This document shows, piece by piece, positions 33,790 through 41,593 of a stretch of 64,000 nucleotides of DNA (position 1 is the stretch's first letter; each line of letters opens with the position of its first letter). The position numbers and the translations under genes are program-made. Origin of the DNA: CALKXV01 sp965228905 (GTDB lineage Bacteria > Pseudomonadota > Alphaproteobacteria > Rhodobacterales > Rhodobacteraceae); the NCBI GenBank assembly GCA_965228905.1, contig CBDDII010000002.1:434001-498000 (forward strand), in the 5' to 3' direction. The notes below the pieces were generated by a model, which was not told the origin of the DNA, ran no database searches, and saw only the letters and a program-made list of their open reading frames with translations.

Positions 33790-35010
33790 TCAAGTCTGCG
33801 TGTCGATGATCCGCTCACGTCGCATCACGTAAAGGATCGCCAGTAGCCCGCAGAAAAGCGATGCAAACATGATGAACAACAACGTGGTGCTGCCGCCGCC
33901 CTTTTGGATCATGATGCCGGACAAGACCGAAAGCGCTGCGCCGCCCCCGATCATGATGGCGGCCCCAAGGCCCGATGCGGTCCCGGCAAGATGCGGGCGC
34001 ACCGACAGCATACCGGCCCCGGCATTCGGCATGACAAGGCCGTTTCCAAGCCCGACAAAAGTGCAGGCGCCGAAAAAGATAAAGGCGGAATCGATGCCGA
34101 AAAAGGGCAGGGGGGCCGCAGCACCCAGGCCGACGCAGGCCAGGATGCTGCCAGTCAGGATCATCCAGTTGATCCCCTTCCGCACCGTGTAGCGGGCCGA
34201 CAGGAAATTGCCGAGCGCATAGCCGATGGCGGGGGCTCCAAGGCAGATGCCAGTCCAGAAGGACGACAAGCCATAGAATGTCGAGGCGATGTAGGGTGCG
34301 CCGCCCAGGAAGGCAAAGAACGATCCCGAGGCGAAGGCGGCTGAAAAGACATAGCCCCAGAAGCGTGGCGAGGTCAGAAGCTCGGGGTAATCCCGCAATT
34401 GCTGGGAAAAGCTGACTCCGCCGCCCTTTGAGGTTTCGCCAAGGTCGAACCAGCAAAGCAGATAGACCAATACGCCCGCAACGAAGAGACACCAGAAAAC
34501 CGCACGCCAGCCAAAGGCTTCGTCCACCGCTCCGCCGATTGAGGGGGCAATCATCGGGACCAGTGCCATGCCCATGGTGACATAGCCGATCATGGCGGCG
34601 GCCTCGTCCCGCTCGTACATATCGCGCACGACGGCGCGCGACAGGACGATGCCGACCGCGACTGCGCCCTGCAGCATCCGGAAGGCAAGAAATGTCTCGA
34701 CAGTCGTGGCAAGGGCGCATCCCACGGTCGCGACGATGAAAATCGCGGTGCAGGCCAGCAGCACGACACGGCGTCCGTATCTGTCGGCCATCGGCCCGAC
34801 CAGCAGTTGCAAGACTGCGGTCACAGCCAGGTAACCCGAGACCGAAAGCTGCATGACGTCGTAACTGGTGTTCAGATCCCGCGTCATATTGGGAAGCGAG
34901 GGCAGAAAGGCCGACATCGCCATCGCGCCAAGTCCAGCGACCAGCACCAACGTCATCACATTCGGGGGGGTGGTCCGGTCAAGAAACCGGGCCTTGGGGT
35001 GGTCGCTCAT
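33790..35010 (-). CDS. MFS drug resistance transporter (Bcr/CflA type)
   Basis: 406-residue major facilitator with 12 predicted helices. The A-motif MADRYGRR between helices 2 and 3 and the Bcr/CflA-like FRMLQGAVAVGIVLSRAVVRDMY segment are visible. It stands between pccB and pccR, transcribed with pccR, with a 56-nt gap. The cargo is unknown; an organic acid or toxic intermediate of propionate metabolism is only a guess from position. Confidence 0.9.
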   Translation of the reverse strand: MSDHPKARFLDRTTPPNVMTLVLVAGLGAMAMSAFLPSLPNMTRDLNTSYDVMQLSVSGYLAVTAVLQLLVGPMADRYGRRVVLLACTAIFIVATVGCALATTVETFLAFRMLQGAVAVGIVLSRAVVRDMYERDEAAAMIGYVTMGMALVPMIAPSIGGAVDEAFGWRAVFWCLFVAGVLVYLLCWFDLGETSKGGGVSFSQQLRDYPELLTSPRFWGYVFSAAFASGSFFAFLGGAPYIASTFYGLSSFWTGICLGAPAIGYALGNFLSARYTVRKGINWMILTGSILACVGLGAAAPLPFFGIDSAFIFFGACTFVGLGNGLVMPNAGAGMLSVRPHLAGTASGLGAAIMIGGGAALSVLSGIMIQKGGGSTTLLFIMFASLFCGLLAILYVMRRERIIDTQT

Positions 35011-35059
35011 GGGATGGATCTAAACCGGACAGTTTAGACTGTCCATGGCCCGAATTGAG

Positions 35060-35107
35060 TTTGCGGATTTGCAATAAGCACGGGACATGTTTCGCAGACT
35101 TTGCAAA
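35060..35107. promoter_or_regulatory. Candidate PccR operator region in front of pccB
   Basis: Contains TTTGCGGA (35060-35067) abutting TTTGCAAT (35068-35075), then TTTCGCAG (35090-35097) and a perfect palindromic TTTGCAAA (35100-35107), which is 68 nt before the pccB ATG. The boxes match the motif reported for PccR in Rhodobacter sphaeroides, but none shows the exact four-base spacing. It lies between divergent MFS and pccB starts, so it could serve both. Confidence 0.55.
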
Positions 35108-35175
35108 TATCCAAGATTTTGCTTCCTCGAATCCTTGGCGGGCGATAATCACGTCTCAATCAGCGGGGAAAATAC

Positions 35176-36708
35176 ATGTCCGATATTCTGGAAGAACTAA
35201 AGCGCCGCCGCGCCGAAGCTGCGGCGGGTGGTGGCGAAAAGCGGGTGGCGGCTCAACACGCGAAGGGCAAGCTGACGGCGCGCGAACGGGTCGAGCTTTT
35301 GCTGGACGACGGTTCATTTGAAGAATTCGACATGTTCGTCACGCACCGAACCACCGATTTCGGCATGGACAAGCAAAAGCCCGCAGGCGACGGCGTGGTC
35401 ACGGGGTGGGGCACGATCAACGGGCGCATGGTCTACTTGTTCAGCCAGGATTTCACCGTATTCGGTGGTTCCTTGTCCGAAACCCATGCGCAGAAGATTT
35501 GCAAGATCATGGATATGGCGATGCAGAATGGCGCGCCCGTGATCGGATTGAACGACTCGGGCGGTGCGCGGATCCAGGAAGGTGTCGCCAGCCTTGCCGG
35601 CTATGCCGACGTCTTTCAGCGCAACATCGAAGCATCCGGTGTCGTGCCGCAGATCAGCGTGATCATGGGGCCCTGCGCAGGCGGTGCGGTCTACAGCCCG
35701 GCCATGACCGATTTCATCTTCATGGTGCAGGACAGTTCCTACATGTTCGTCACCGGTCCCGACGTTGTGAAGACCGTGACGAACGAAGTGGTCACGGCCG
35801 AAGAGCTGGGGGGTGCATCGACCCATACCAAGAAAAGCTCGGTCGCCGACGGCGCCTTCAAGGACGATGTAGAGACCCTGGCCGAGATCCGGCGGTTCTT
35901 CGATTTCCTGCCGCTGAACAACCGCGACAAAGCGCCCACCCGGCCATTTTTTGACGACCCGGCTCGTGTGGAAGACAGCCTTGACACGCTTATCCCGGCC
36001 AATCCGAACCAGCCCTACGACATGAAAGAGCTGATCCTGAAGATCGCCGACGAGAGCGATTTTTTCGAAACGCAGGCGGATTTCGCGGCCAATATCATCA
36101 CCGGTTTCATCCGTCTCGAAGGTCAAACCGTGGGAGTTGTCGCCAACCAGCCGATGGTTCTGGCCGGGGTTCTGGACATCGATTCCAGTCGCAAGGCCGC
36201 GCGTTTCGTGCGGTTCTGCGATGCGTTTGAAATCCCGATCCTGACGCTTGTCGATGTGCCGGGGTTCCTTCCTGGAACGGCTCAGGAATACGGCGGTGTC
36301 ATCAAGCATGGCGCAAAACTTCTGTTTGCGTTTGGTGAGGCGACAGTTCCGAAAGTCACTGTTATTACACGAAAAGCTTACGGTGGAGCCTACGACGTGA
36401 TGGCATCGAAGCACCTGCGCGGGGACTTCAACTATGCCTGGCCAACGGCCCAGATCGCGGTGATGGGCGCGAAGGGGGCGACCGAGATTCTCTATCGGTC
36501 CGAGTTGGGAGACCCCGACAAGATCGCCGAGCGTACCGCAGAGTATGAAACCAACTTCGCGAATCCCTTCCGTGCGGCGGAACGCGGCTTCATCGACGAG
36601 GTCATCCTGCCTCATTCGACGCGCCGTCGCGTCTGCCGGGCTTTTGCATCGCTTCGCAACAAGAAGCTGCAGAACCCCTGGAAGAAGCACGACAACATCC
36701 CGCTATAG
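35176..36708 (+). CDS. pccB: Propionyl-CoA carboxylase beta subunit
   Basis: Carboxyltransferase subunit that moves the carboxyl group from biotin to propionyl-CoA, forming methylmalonyl-CoA. The crotonase-like halves are visible: GLNDSGGARIQEGVASLAGYA (in two blocks), GPCAGGAVYSPAMTDF, and in the second half VDVPGFLPGTAQEYGG and AYGGAYDVMASKHL. 510 residues, complete. It has its own promoter region with TTTGCAAA sites. The alpha subunit gene is about 2 kb downstream, separated by three small lipoprotein genes and two unknowns. Confidence 0.97.
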   Translation: MSDILEELKRRRAEAAAGGGEKRVAAQHAKGKLTARERVELLLDDGSFEEFDMFVTHRTTDFGMDKQKPAGDGVVTGWGTINGRMVYLFSQDFTVFGGSLSETHAQKICKIMDMAMQNGAPVIGLNDSGGARIQEGVASLAGYADVFQRNIEASGVVPQISVIMGPCAGGAVYSPAMTDFIFMVQDSSYMFVTGPDVVKTVTNEVVTAEELGGASTHTKKSSVADGAFKDDVETLAEIRRFFDFLPLNNRDKAPTRPFFDDPARVEDSLDTLIPANPNQPYDMKELILKIADESDFFETQADFAANIITGFIRLEGQTVGVVANQPMVLAGVLDIDSSRKAARFVRFCDAFEIPILTLVDVPGFLPGTAQEYGGVIKHGAKLLFAFGEATVPKVTVITRKAYGGAYDVMASKHLRGDFNYAWPTAQIAVMGAKGATEILYRSELGDPDKIAERTAEYETNFANPFRAAERGFIDEVILPHSTRRRVCRAFASLRNKKLQNPWKKHDNIPL

Positions 36709-36949
36709 TCAAAAATCCGCGTATGAAGCTTTCCTGCCACATAATTCCCAGAAATGCGGCGCATTATAGAAGGGCTGGAAACCCCAGTCTAAAATGCGTT
36801 AATCAGCATCTATCCGCCGTTGCGCGTGGCCAGGCATTGGGTTCGCGTTTTCGGTCGGTTAGCTTCGCTTCGCATGCTCATACGGGTATGCGGCACACAT
36901 ACAAAGGCCGGGCAGCTGAAACGGCCTTGACGGATCGAAGGAGACAGAA

Positions 36950-37072
36950 ATGTCGCTTACAGCTAAAACCCTGGTGGCCCTTGGCCTTTTCACCCTGTTC
37001 GCAGCTTGCCAGCAGGAAGAGCCCATGGAAGAACCCATGGTCATGGAAGAACCCACCATGGAAAAGTACTAA
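36950..37072 (+). CDS. Tiny lipoprotein 1, 'AACQQEE' family
   Basis: 40-residue lipoprotein. The signal peptide runs MSLTAKTLVALGLFTLFAAC with the lipidated Cys at 20, then QQEEPMEEPM... ending EKY. The mature part is only about 20 residues, acidic and Met/Glu/Pro-rich. ATG has AAGGAG at good spacing. A second copy with the same length follows at 37124, and a third, longer relative at 37391. After its stop a GGGTCGG / CCGGCCC hairpin (37083-37103) may act as a terminator. Function unknown; an outer-membrane-anchored tag or toxin-like peptide is possible. Confidence 0.72.
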   Translation: MSLTAKTLVALGLFTLFAACQQEEPMEEPMVMEEPTMEKY

Positions 37073-37082
37073 AATAGAATTC

Positions 37083-37103
37083 GGGTCGGCCTCAAACCGG
37101 CCC
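37083..37103 (+). terminator. Hairpin after tiny lipoprotein 1
   Basis: GGGTCGG (37083-37089) pairs with CCGGCCC (37097-37103), with one G-U pair and a seven-base loop, just after the first tiny lipoprotein stop. No U-run follows, so it may be a leaky terminator or processing site between the tandem genes. Confidence 0.4.
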
Positions 37104-37123
37104 ACTACAAGCGGGAGACAGTT

Positions 37124-37246
37124 ATGTCCACTACTATCAAAGCACTCGTGGCCTTTGGCCTGCTCACCATCGTTGCAGCTTGCCAGCAGGAAGAAGCCGT
37201 CATGGTCGAGCCTGTCATGGAAGAGCCGACTTCCACGAAGTACTAA
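37124..37246 (+). CDS. Tiny lipoprotein 2, 'AACQQEE' family
   Basis: 40 residues, same plan as the gene 50 nt upstream: MSTTIKALVAFGLLTIVAAC with Cys at 20, then QQEEAV and an acidic Met/Glu/Pro tail ending in TKY. GGGAG lies upstream of the ATG. The two clearly arose by duplication, since length, lipobox, QQEE and the closing KY are shared while the tail has diverged. A ten-base-pair hairpin follows the stop. Confidence 0.72.
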   Translation: MSTTIKALVAFGLLTIVAACQQEEAVMVEPVMEEPTSTKY

Positions 37247-37253
37247 TGCTTCT

Positions 37254-37286
37254 TTGGAACCGGGCGTCAGTGGCGTCCGGTTCCAA
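37254..37286 (+). terminator. Hairpin after tiny lipoprotein 2
   Basis: TTGGAACCGG (37254-37263) pairs perfectly with CCGGTTCCAA (37277-37286) around a 13-nt loop. It has the position of a terminator but lacks a U-run. Confidence 0.5.
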
Positions 37287-37390
37287 TACCCGGTCCCGCG
37301 AGGGACTGATCATTTTGTAAAAGTTTGCCAGAGAGTTCTCTCTCGGCACGATTTTCCCAAAGTTCGGATAGTTGCGAAAGGGAGGCTCTC

Positions 37391-37720
37391 ATGGGCTCCA
37401 GACTTACCACTTCTGTTTTCTTCGGCGGTATCCTGTTCCTTGCTGCCTGCCAGCAGGAAGAAACCTTCGTCGTATCGCCACCGGTCTTCGACAAGTACGG
37501 CAACGGCGGCTGCGTTGGCGGCAATGGTCAGACCGTTTACGTCCCCGGCGCGAACTTCGACAGCTTCCCGCCATGTGATGACGTCTGCACCGACGGCGGC
37601 TACACCGATGCCAACGGCAACTCTGTCGCGCCTTGCCCACCGCCTCCTCCGAGACGCGAGGGTGACGACGACAGCAGTACGCAGGGTGGCAACAACCCCA
37701 CGGGCGGTCCGATCAACTGA
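37391..37720 (+). CDS. Lipoprotein 3 of the 'AACQQEE' family, longer
   Basis: 109 residues. The signal peptide MGSRLTTSVFFGGILFLAAC and the first mature residues QQEE match the two upstream genes. The rest differs: VFDKYGNGGCVGGNGQTVYVPG, then a Cys-containing region (PPCDDVCTDGG) and a proline stretch PCPPPPPRRE before a polar tail. Four mature cysteines after the lipidated one could form disulfides. GGGAGG stands six bases before the ATG. The DKYG motif recalls the KY ends of the short copies. Function unknown. Confidence 0.78.
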   Translation: MGSRLTTSVFFGGILFLAACQQEETFVVSPPVFDKYGNGGCVGGNGQTVYVPGANFDSFPPCDDVCTDGGYTDANGNSVAPCPPPPPRREGDDDSSTQGGNNPTGGPIN

Positions 37721-37744
37721 CGCGCCAAGTCTGCTAAGTTTCGT

Positions 37745-37768
37745 GGCTGGCCCCGAAAGGGGACAGCC
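37745..37768 (+). promoter_or_regulatory. Hairpin enclosing the ribosome-binding site of the next gene
   Basis: GGCTG / CAGCC and CCCC / GGGG pair around a GAAA loop with one G-A mismatch. The only Shine-Dalgarno candidate for the ATG at 37769, AAGGGGA, lies inside the stem. Folding would hide it, so translation may be controlled; it could equally be the terminator of the lipoprotein gene. Confidence 0.4.
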
Positions 37769-38128
37769 ATGCTGAAGCACAAGGGTTTCCCGGGTCGTTT
37801 TCCCGGGACCGATTTCCAATTCACGATACGGCGTGCGAACCCGAAAGGGGTGACGCCACTTGTCGCCCGCGAGCGGTTTGCCGACCGGAAACCGGCAGAT
37901 CGCCGCGCCGACGCCGCTTTCGTGGCCTGCCTTTGGGATTATTTCGGGGCCGAAGCCTTCGAACGTGGCAACCTTGATGCGGGTCGCCTGTCATGGGTGT
38001 TCGGTCGCGAAGTGCTGCCTGCAGAGGATCCCTTTGATCCTGCAAGCTATGATGCGCTTTTGGTCATCGACGAAGCGCGTGCGCGTGCCTCTTTCCCGGA
38101 TGCATTCGACGGGACGTGGGTGGCATGA
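37769..38128 (+). CDS. Hypothetical protein, 119 residues
   Basis: Unrecognised soluble protein without signal peptide or membrane segment. It is rich in Asp, Arg, Phe and Ala. RRADAAFVACLWDYFGAEAF is a likely amphipathic helix, and the C-terminal half (DPASYDALLVIDEARARASF) is acidic. The coding composition is like that of the neighbours. It stands alone between the lipoprotein cluster and a 330-nt gene-free stretch. Confidence 0.65.
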   Translation: MLKHKGFPGRFPGTDFQFTIRRANPKGVTPLVARERFADRKPADRRADAAFVACLWDYFGAEAFERGNLDAGRLSWVFGREVLPAEDPFDPASYDALLVIDEARARASFPDAFDGTWVA

Positions 38129-38459
38129 TTTCGCGCGGGAAAATAGCCACTTGGCAGAGTCTTGCCGGTTTTGAACCAACCGCAACGAATCTCTTTCTTG
38201 GACCATCGAGCGGGTGCAAGCTGACATTTGAGGCGCTTCCCTCCAGAACGCGACGCGCCTCGAAATGTCAAAACCGTTACCCTTCCCCTTCACGTCGGTC
38301 CGGTCAGAATTTTCTGACCGGATCAACGTGGTTTGGTCGAAATGGGCGGTCGATTGCCTGTTTTGACGGGTATTCCTGCATTGTTATTGCCTATCAAGGC
38401 AAAACGGCGCTTCTGGAGGCAAGGAGTGACAAGCTCCACAACTTCAGAGGCAACACACA
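38129..38459. other. Gene-free stretch with three inverted repeats
   Basis: No convincing gene. TGACATTTGAGGCGC (38222-38236) pairs with GCGCCTCGAAATGTCA (38255-38270) with one bulge. TCCGGTCAGAA-TT-TTCTGACCGGA at 38299-38322 is a perfect 11-bp palindrome. TTGCCT...AGGCAA at about 38388-38402 is a third. The series could be terminators and an operator, or a structured RNA. It ends at the start of a small lipoprotein gene. Confidence 0.45.
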
Positions 38460-38660
38460 ATGCAAAAGAAACTCTCATTCGCTCTCATCGCAGCCGCTCT
38501 CGGATTGTCGGCCTGTTCGCAAGGTACAGACGTCGAACGCGCAGCCATTGGTGGTCTCGCCGGCTGTGTGGTCGGTGACGCGATCGATTCCGGAAGCTGC
38601 ATCAAGGGCGGCATCCTTGGTGCCGGTATCGGTGCGCTTGCGGACGACATCAACCTGTAA
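38460..38660 (+). CDS. Small glycine-zipper lipoprotein
   Basis: 66-residue lipoprotein: signal peptide MQKKLSFALIAAALGLSAC with Cys at 19, then a hydrophobic glycine-zipper-like segment (AAIGGLAGCVVGD, GGILGAGIGALADD), which in related small proteins inserts into or lines membranes. It has two more cysteines. It is followed by two terminator-like hairpins. The neighbour on the right is pccA, but the strong terminator at 38698-38733 separates them. Function unknown. Confidence 0.8.
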   Translation: MQKKLSFALIAAALGLSACSQGTDVERAAIGGLAGCVVGDAIDSGSCIKGGILGAGIGALADDINL

Positions 38661-38666
38661 CACCAG

Positions 38667-38689
38667 CGGGGCAAGCCCCGTTTCAATTT
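38667..38689 (+). terminator. Terminator of the glycine-zipper lipoprotein gene
   Basis: CGGGGC-AA-GCCCCG (38667-38680) followed by TTTCAATTT, seven bases after the stop codon. The T-rich tail supports a rho-independent terminator. Confidence 0.65.
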
Positions 38690-38697
38690 CAACGATC

Positions 38698-38733
38698 AAG
38701 GGCCGTCCGGGTATTTCCCGGGGGGCCCTTTTT
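38698..38733 (+). terminator. Strong rho-independent terminator before pccA
   Basis: AAGGGCC pairs with GGCCCTT around an inner CCGGG / CCCGG stem, and a TTTTT tract follows. It ends about 40 nt before the pccA ATG, so pccA must use a promoter within or beyond it, or antitermination/read-through must occur. Confidence 0.85.
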
Positions 38734-38771
38734 GCTGCGGTGGCCATAGGACGGCCAGACGAGGAGCCGAG

Positions 38772-40772
38772 ATGTTCAAGAAGATCCTGATCGCAAACCG
38801 GGGCGAGATTGCCTGCCGCGTCATCAAGACGGCCCGCAAAATGGGTATCCAGACGGTGGCGCTGTACTCGGATGCCGATGCCGAGGCGTTGCACGTCAAG
38901 ATGGCCGACGAAGCGGTCCACATCGGCCCGCCGCCCGCGAACCAGTCTTACATCGTCATCGACAAGGTGATGGATGCCATCCGCCAGACCGGGGCCGAAG
39001 CTGTGCATCCGGGCTATGGGTTCCTCTCGGAAAACCCCAAGTTCGCCGAGGCGCTCGAGGCCGAGGGCGTCGCCTTCATCGGCCCGCCGAAGGGTGCCAT
39101 CGAAGCCATGGGCGACAAGATCACATCGAAGAAGATCGCCCAGGAGGCCGAGGTTTCGACAGTGCCCGGCTACATGGGCTTGATCGAGGATGCGGACGAG
39201 GCGGTGAAAATCTCGAACGAGATCGGCTATCCCGTCATGATCAAGGCAAGCGCCGGCGGCGGCGGCAAGGGGATGCGGATCGCCTGGAGTGACGAAGAGG
39301 CGCGCGAGGGCTTTCAATCGTCGAAGAACGAGGCGGCGAACAGCTTTGGCGATGACCGGATCTTCATCGAAAAATTCGTCACGCAACCCCGGCACATCGA
39401 GATCCAGGTGCTTTGCGACAGTCACGGCAACGGCGTCTATCTGAACGAGCGAGAATGTTCGATCCAGCGCCGGAACCAGAAGGTGATCGAGGAGGCGCCG
39501 TCGCCGTTTCTGGACGAGGCAACGCGCAAAGCCATGGGCGAACAATCGCTCGCCCTGGCCCATGCGGTGAATTACTCAAGTGCGGGCACGGTGGAATTCA
39601 TCGTCGATGGCGACAAGAATTTCTATTTCCTTGAGATGAACACCCGCCTTCAGGTCGAACACCCGGTGACGGAACTGATCACGGGTGTCGACCTTGTGGA
39701 ACAGATGATCCGGGTTGCATACGGCGAGAAATTGTCGCTTCAGCAATCGGACATCGGCATCAACGGCTGGGCGATGGAAAGCCGCCTTTACGCCGAAGAT
39801 CCCTATCGCGGGTTCCTGCCCTCGATCGGGCGTCTGACCATGTATCGTCCGCCCGCCGAAGTGGCCGAGGACGAACGCGCTGTCCGCAACGATACCGGCG
39901 TCTACGAAGGCGGCGAAATCTCGATGTATTACGACCCGATGATCGCCAAGCTGTGTACCTGGGCGCCGGATCGTTTGCGCTCCATCGAGGAAATGCGCAA
40001 GGCGCTGGACGCCTTTGAGCTTGAGGGTATCGGGCACAACATCCCGTTCCTGTCCGCCGTGATGGATCATCAGAAATTCATCGACGGCGACATGACGACC
40101 GCCTTCATCGAAGAGGAATACCCCGAAGGATTCGAGGGCGTGACCCTGTCCGATGACGCCTTGCGACGTGTGGCGGCGGCGACGGCGGCAATGCACCGGG
40201 TGGCTGAAATCCGGCGCACGCGGATATCCGGACGGATGGACAATCACACGCGCCACGTGGGTGCGGATTGGGTGGTTTCCCTGCAAGGCACGTCAATTCC
40301 CGTCACGGTCGATGCGGACCACGGCGGGGCCACCATCCGTTTCGAGGATGGCGAGGCGCTGCGCGTGGAAAGCAACTGGACACCGGGGCAGACGCTTGCG
40401 CGGGTCGCGGTCGGAAACCAGGACCTGATCCTGAAGGTCGAAAGCCACTCCAGCGGCTTCCGCATACGTTATCGCGGGGCTGACATGGATGTCACCTTGC
40501 GGACCCCGCGCCAGGCCGAACTGGCGGCACGGATGCCGGAAAAAACCCCGCCCGACACGTCGAAGATGCTCTTGTGCCCCATGCCCGGTCTGATCGTGAA
40601 GATCGACGTCGAAGAAGGCGACGAGGTGCAGGATGGACAGGCGCTTTGCACCGTTGAGGCCATGAAGATGGAAAACATCCTTCGGGCCGAGAAGAAGGGC
40701 ATCGTCAAGAAGATCAACGCTGCGCCCGGTGACAGCCTGGCGGTAGACGACGTGATCTTGGAGTTCGAATGA
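38772..40772 (+). CDS. pccA: Propionyl-CoA carboxylase alpha subunit (biotin carboxylase/biotin carrier)
   Basis: Carries out ATP-dependent carboxylation of its own biotin. Domains: biotin carboxylase from residue 1 (FKKILIANRGEIACRVIKTA, HPGYGFLSEN, ATP-grasp KASAGGGGKGMRIAW, catalytic EMNTRLQVEHPVTE), BT interaction region around 470-590, and a C-terminal biotinyl domain with the AMKMEN motif whose Lys takes biotin. 666 residues, full length. It starts after a terminator and overlaps the next gene by ATGA. It partners PccB encoded upstream. Confidence 0.97.
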   Translation: MFKKILIANRGEIACRVIKTARKMGIQTVALYSDADAEALHVKMADEAVHIGPPPANQSYIVIDKVMDAIRQTGAEAVHPGYGFLSENPKFAEALEAEGVAFIGPPKGAIEAMGDKITSKKIAQEAEVSTVPGYMGLIEDADEAVKISNEIGYPVMIKASAGGGGKGMRIAWSDEEAREGFQSSKNEAANSFGDDRIFIEKFVTQPRHIEIQVLCDSHGNGVYLNERECSIQRRNQKVIEEAPSPFLDEATRKAMGEQSLALAHAVNYSSAGTVEFIVDGDKNFYFLEMNTRLQVEHPVTELITGVDLVEQMIRVAYGEKLSLQQSDIGINGWAMESRLYAEDPYRGFLPSIGRLTMYRPPAEVAEDERAVRNDTGVYEGGEISMYYDPMIAKLCTWAPDRLRSIEEMRKALDAFELEGIGHNIPFLSAVMDHQKFIDGDMTTAFIEEEYPEGFEGVTLSDDALRRVAAATAAMHRVAEIRRTRISGRMDNHTRHVGADWVVSLQGTSIPVTVDADHGGATIRFEDGEALRVESNWTPGQTLARVAVGNQDLILKVESHSSGFRIRYRGADMDVTLRTPRQAELAARMPEKTPPDTSKMLLCPMPGLIVKIDVEEGDEVQDGQALCTVEAMKMENILRAEKKGIVKKINAAPGDSLAVDDVILEFE

Positions 40773-41428
40773 TGCCAATGGCGGTGCCAATCTTTCTGAT
40801 TGCACTCTTGCTTCTGGCTTTTGCCGTTGGATTGCGCGTTTTGCCGCTCGACTTCGAACAAACCGGTGTCCAGCAGGCAACCATCGCGGGTTCGGTTGTC
40901 GCCGGTGGTTGGATCATGACTTTTCTATTGCGAGAGCTAAGCGACAGTATCTCGCGCGAACGAAAAAGCCGCGATCTTCAAAAGGCACTTGCCGCCGAGA
41001 TAAGTGACTATGCCGCCACGCTGCACGTCGATGATCCGAGGTATTGGAAAACAAGCGTTGAGCAGGATGTCATGAAGGGAGGCTATACACTCGAAGACGC
41101 GTTCTTCCCCTATTTTGCCCGGATCAGCGAACCGGTGATTTTCAACCGGATTGCCGATGATGTCTCTCTTCTTCCCGAAAACGTCATCGATTCAGTGATC
41201 CAATTTTACAGCACGCTATCTGACCTGCGGCTTTTCATCGAAGATGTTAATTCCGAGGATTTCAGGCGCCTGGAGCGCTCACGTCGGGTCGTCGGCTACA
41301 AGGATTTGACGGATCTGTTGACGACCACGGAAGAAATCGCCAACGACGCGGTGCTCAATCTCACGCGATCACTGGATGGAATTCCGGCTTGGATGGTAGA
41401 CGGTAACGGGAAGCCGCCCCATGACTGA
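40769..41428 (+). CDS. Hypothetical membrane protein coupled to pccA
   Basis: 219 residues. Two N-terminal hydrophobic helices (about 3-22 and 36-54) are followed by a soluble helical domain rich in acidic residues (LAAEISDYAATLHVDDPRYW, SDLRLFIEDVNSEDF). No family is recognised. The codon use is more AT-tolerant than pccA, but the ATGA overlap makes it translationally coupled. A link with propionate metabolism is suggested only by position. Confidence 0.78.
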   Translation: MMPMAVPIFLIALLLLAFAVGLRVLPLDFEQTGVQQATIAGSVVAGGWIMTFLLRELSDSISRERKSRDLQKALAAEISDYAATLHVDDPRYWKTSVEQDVMKGGYTLEDAFFPYFARISEPVIFNRIADDVSLLPENVIDSVIQFYSTLSDLRLFIEDVNSEDFRRLERSRRVVGYKDLTDLLTTTEEIANDAVLNLTRSLDGIPAWMVDGNGKPPHD

Positions 41429-41593
41429 GGCAGCGAAAAACGTGCTAATAGCCGAAACGAGGACCCCGACGGCCGCCATAGTCTTTTGGCTTGTTAGATT
41501 TGTAGCGCATTTGGTGCTCCGCTTCGTTTCTGTACAATACTTAGTGCAAAATGCGGGAAAATGCAAGATTTACATGAGTGTGGATGATTGGGG

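Noticed and set aside
38150..38200. tRNA-like segment with GGTTTTGAACC
   Set aside because: No acceptor or anticodon arm can be formed around it.
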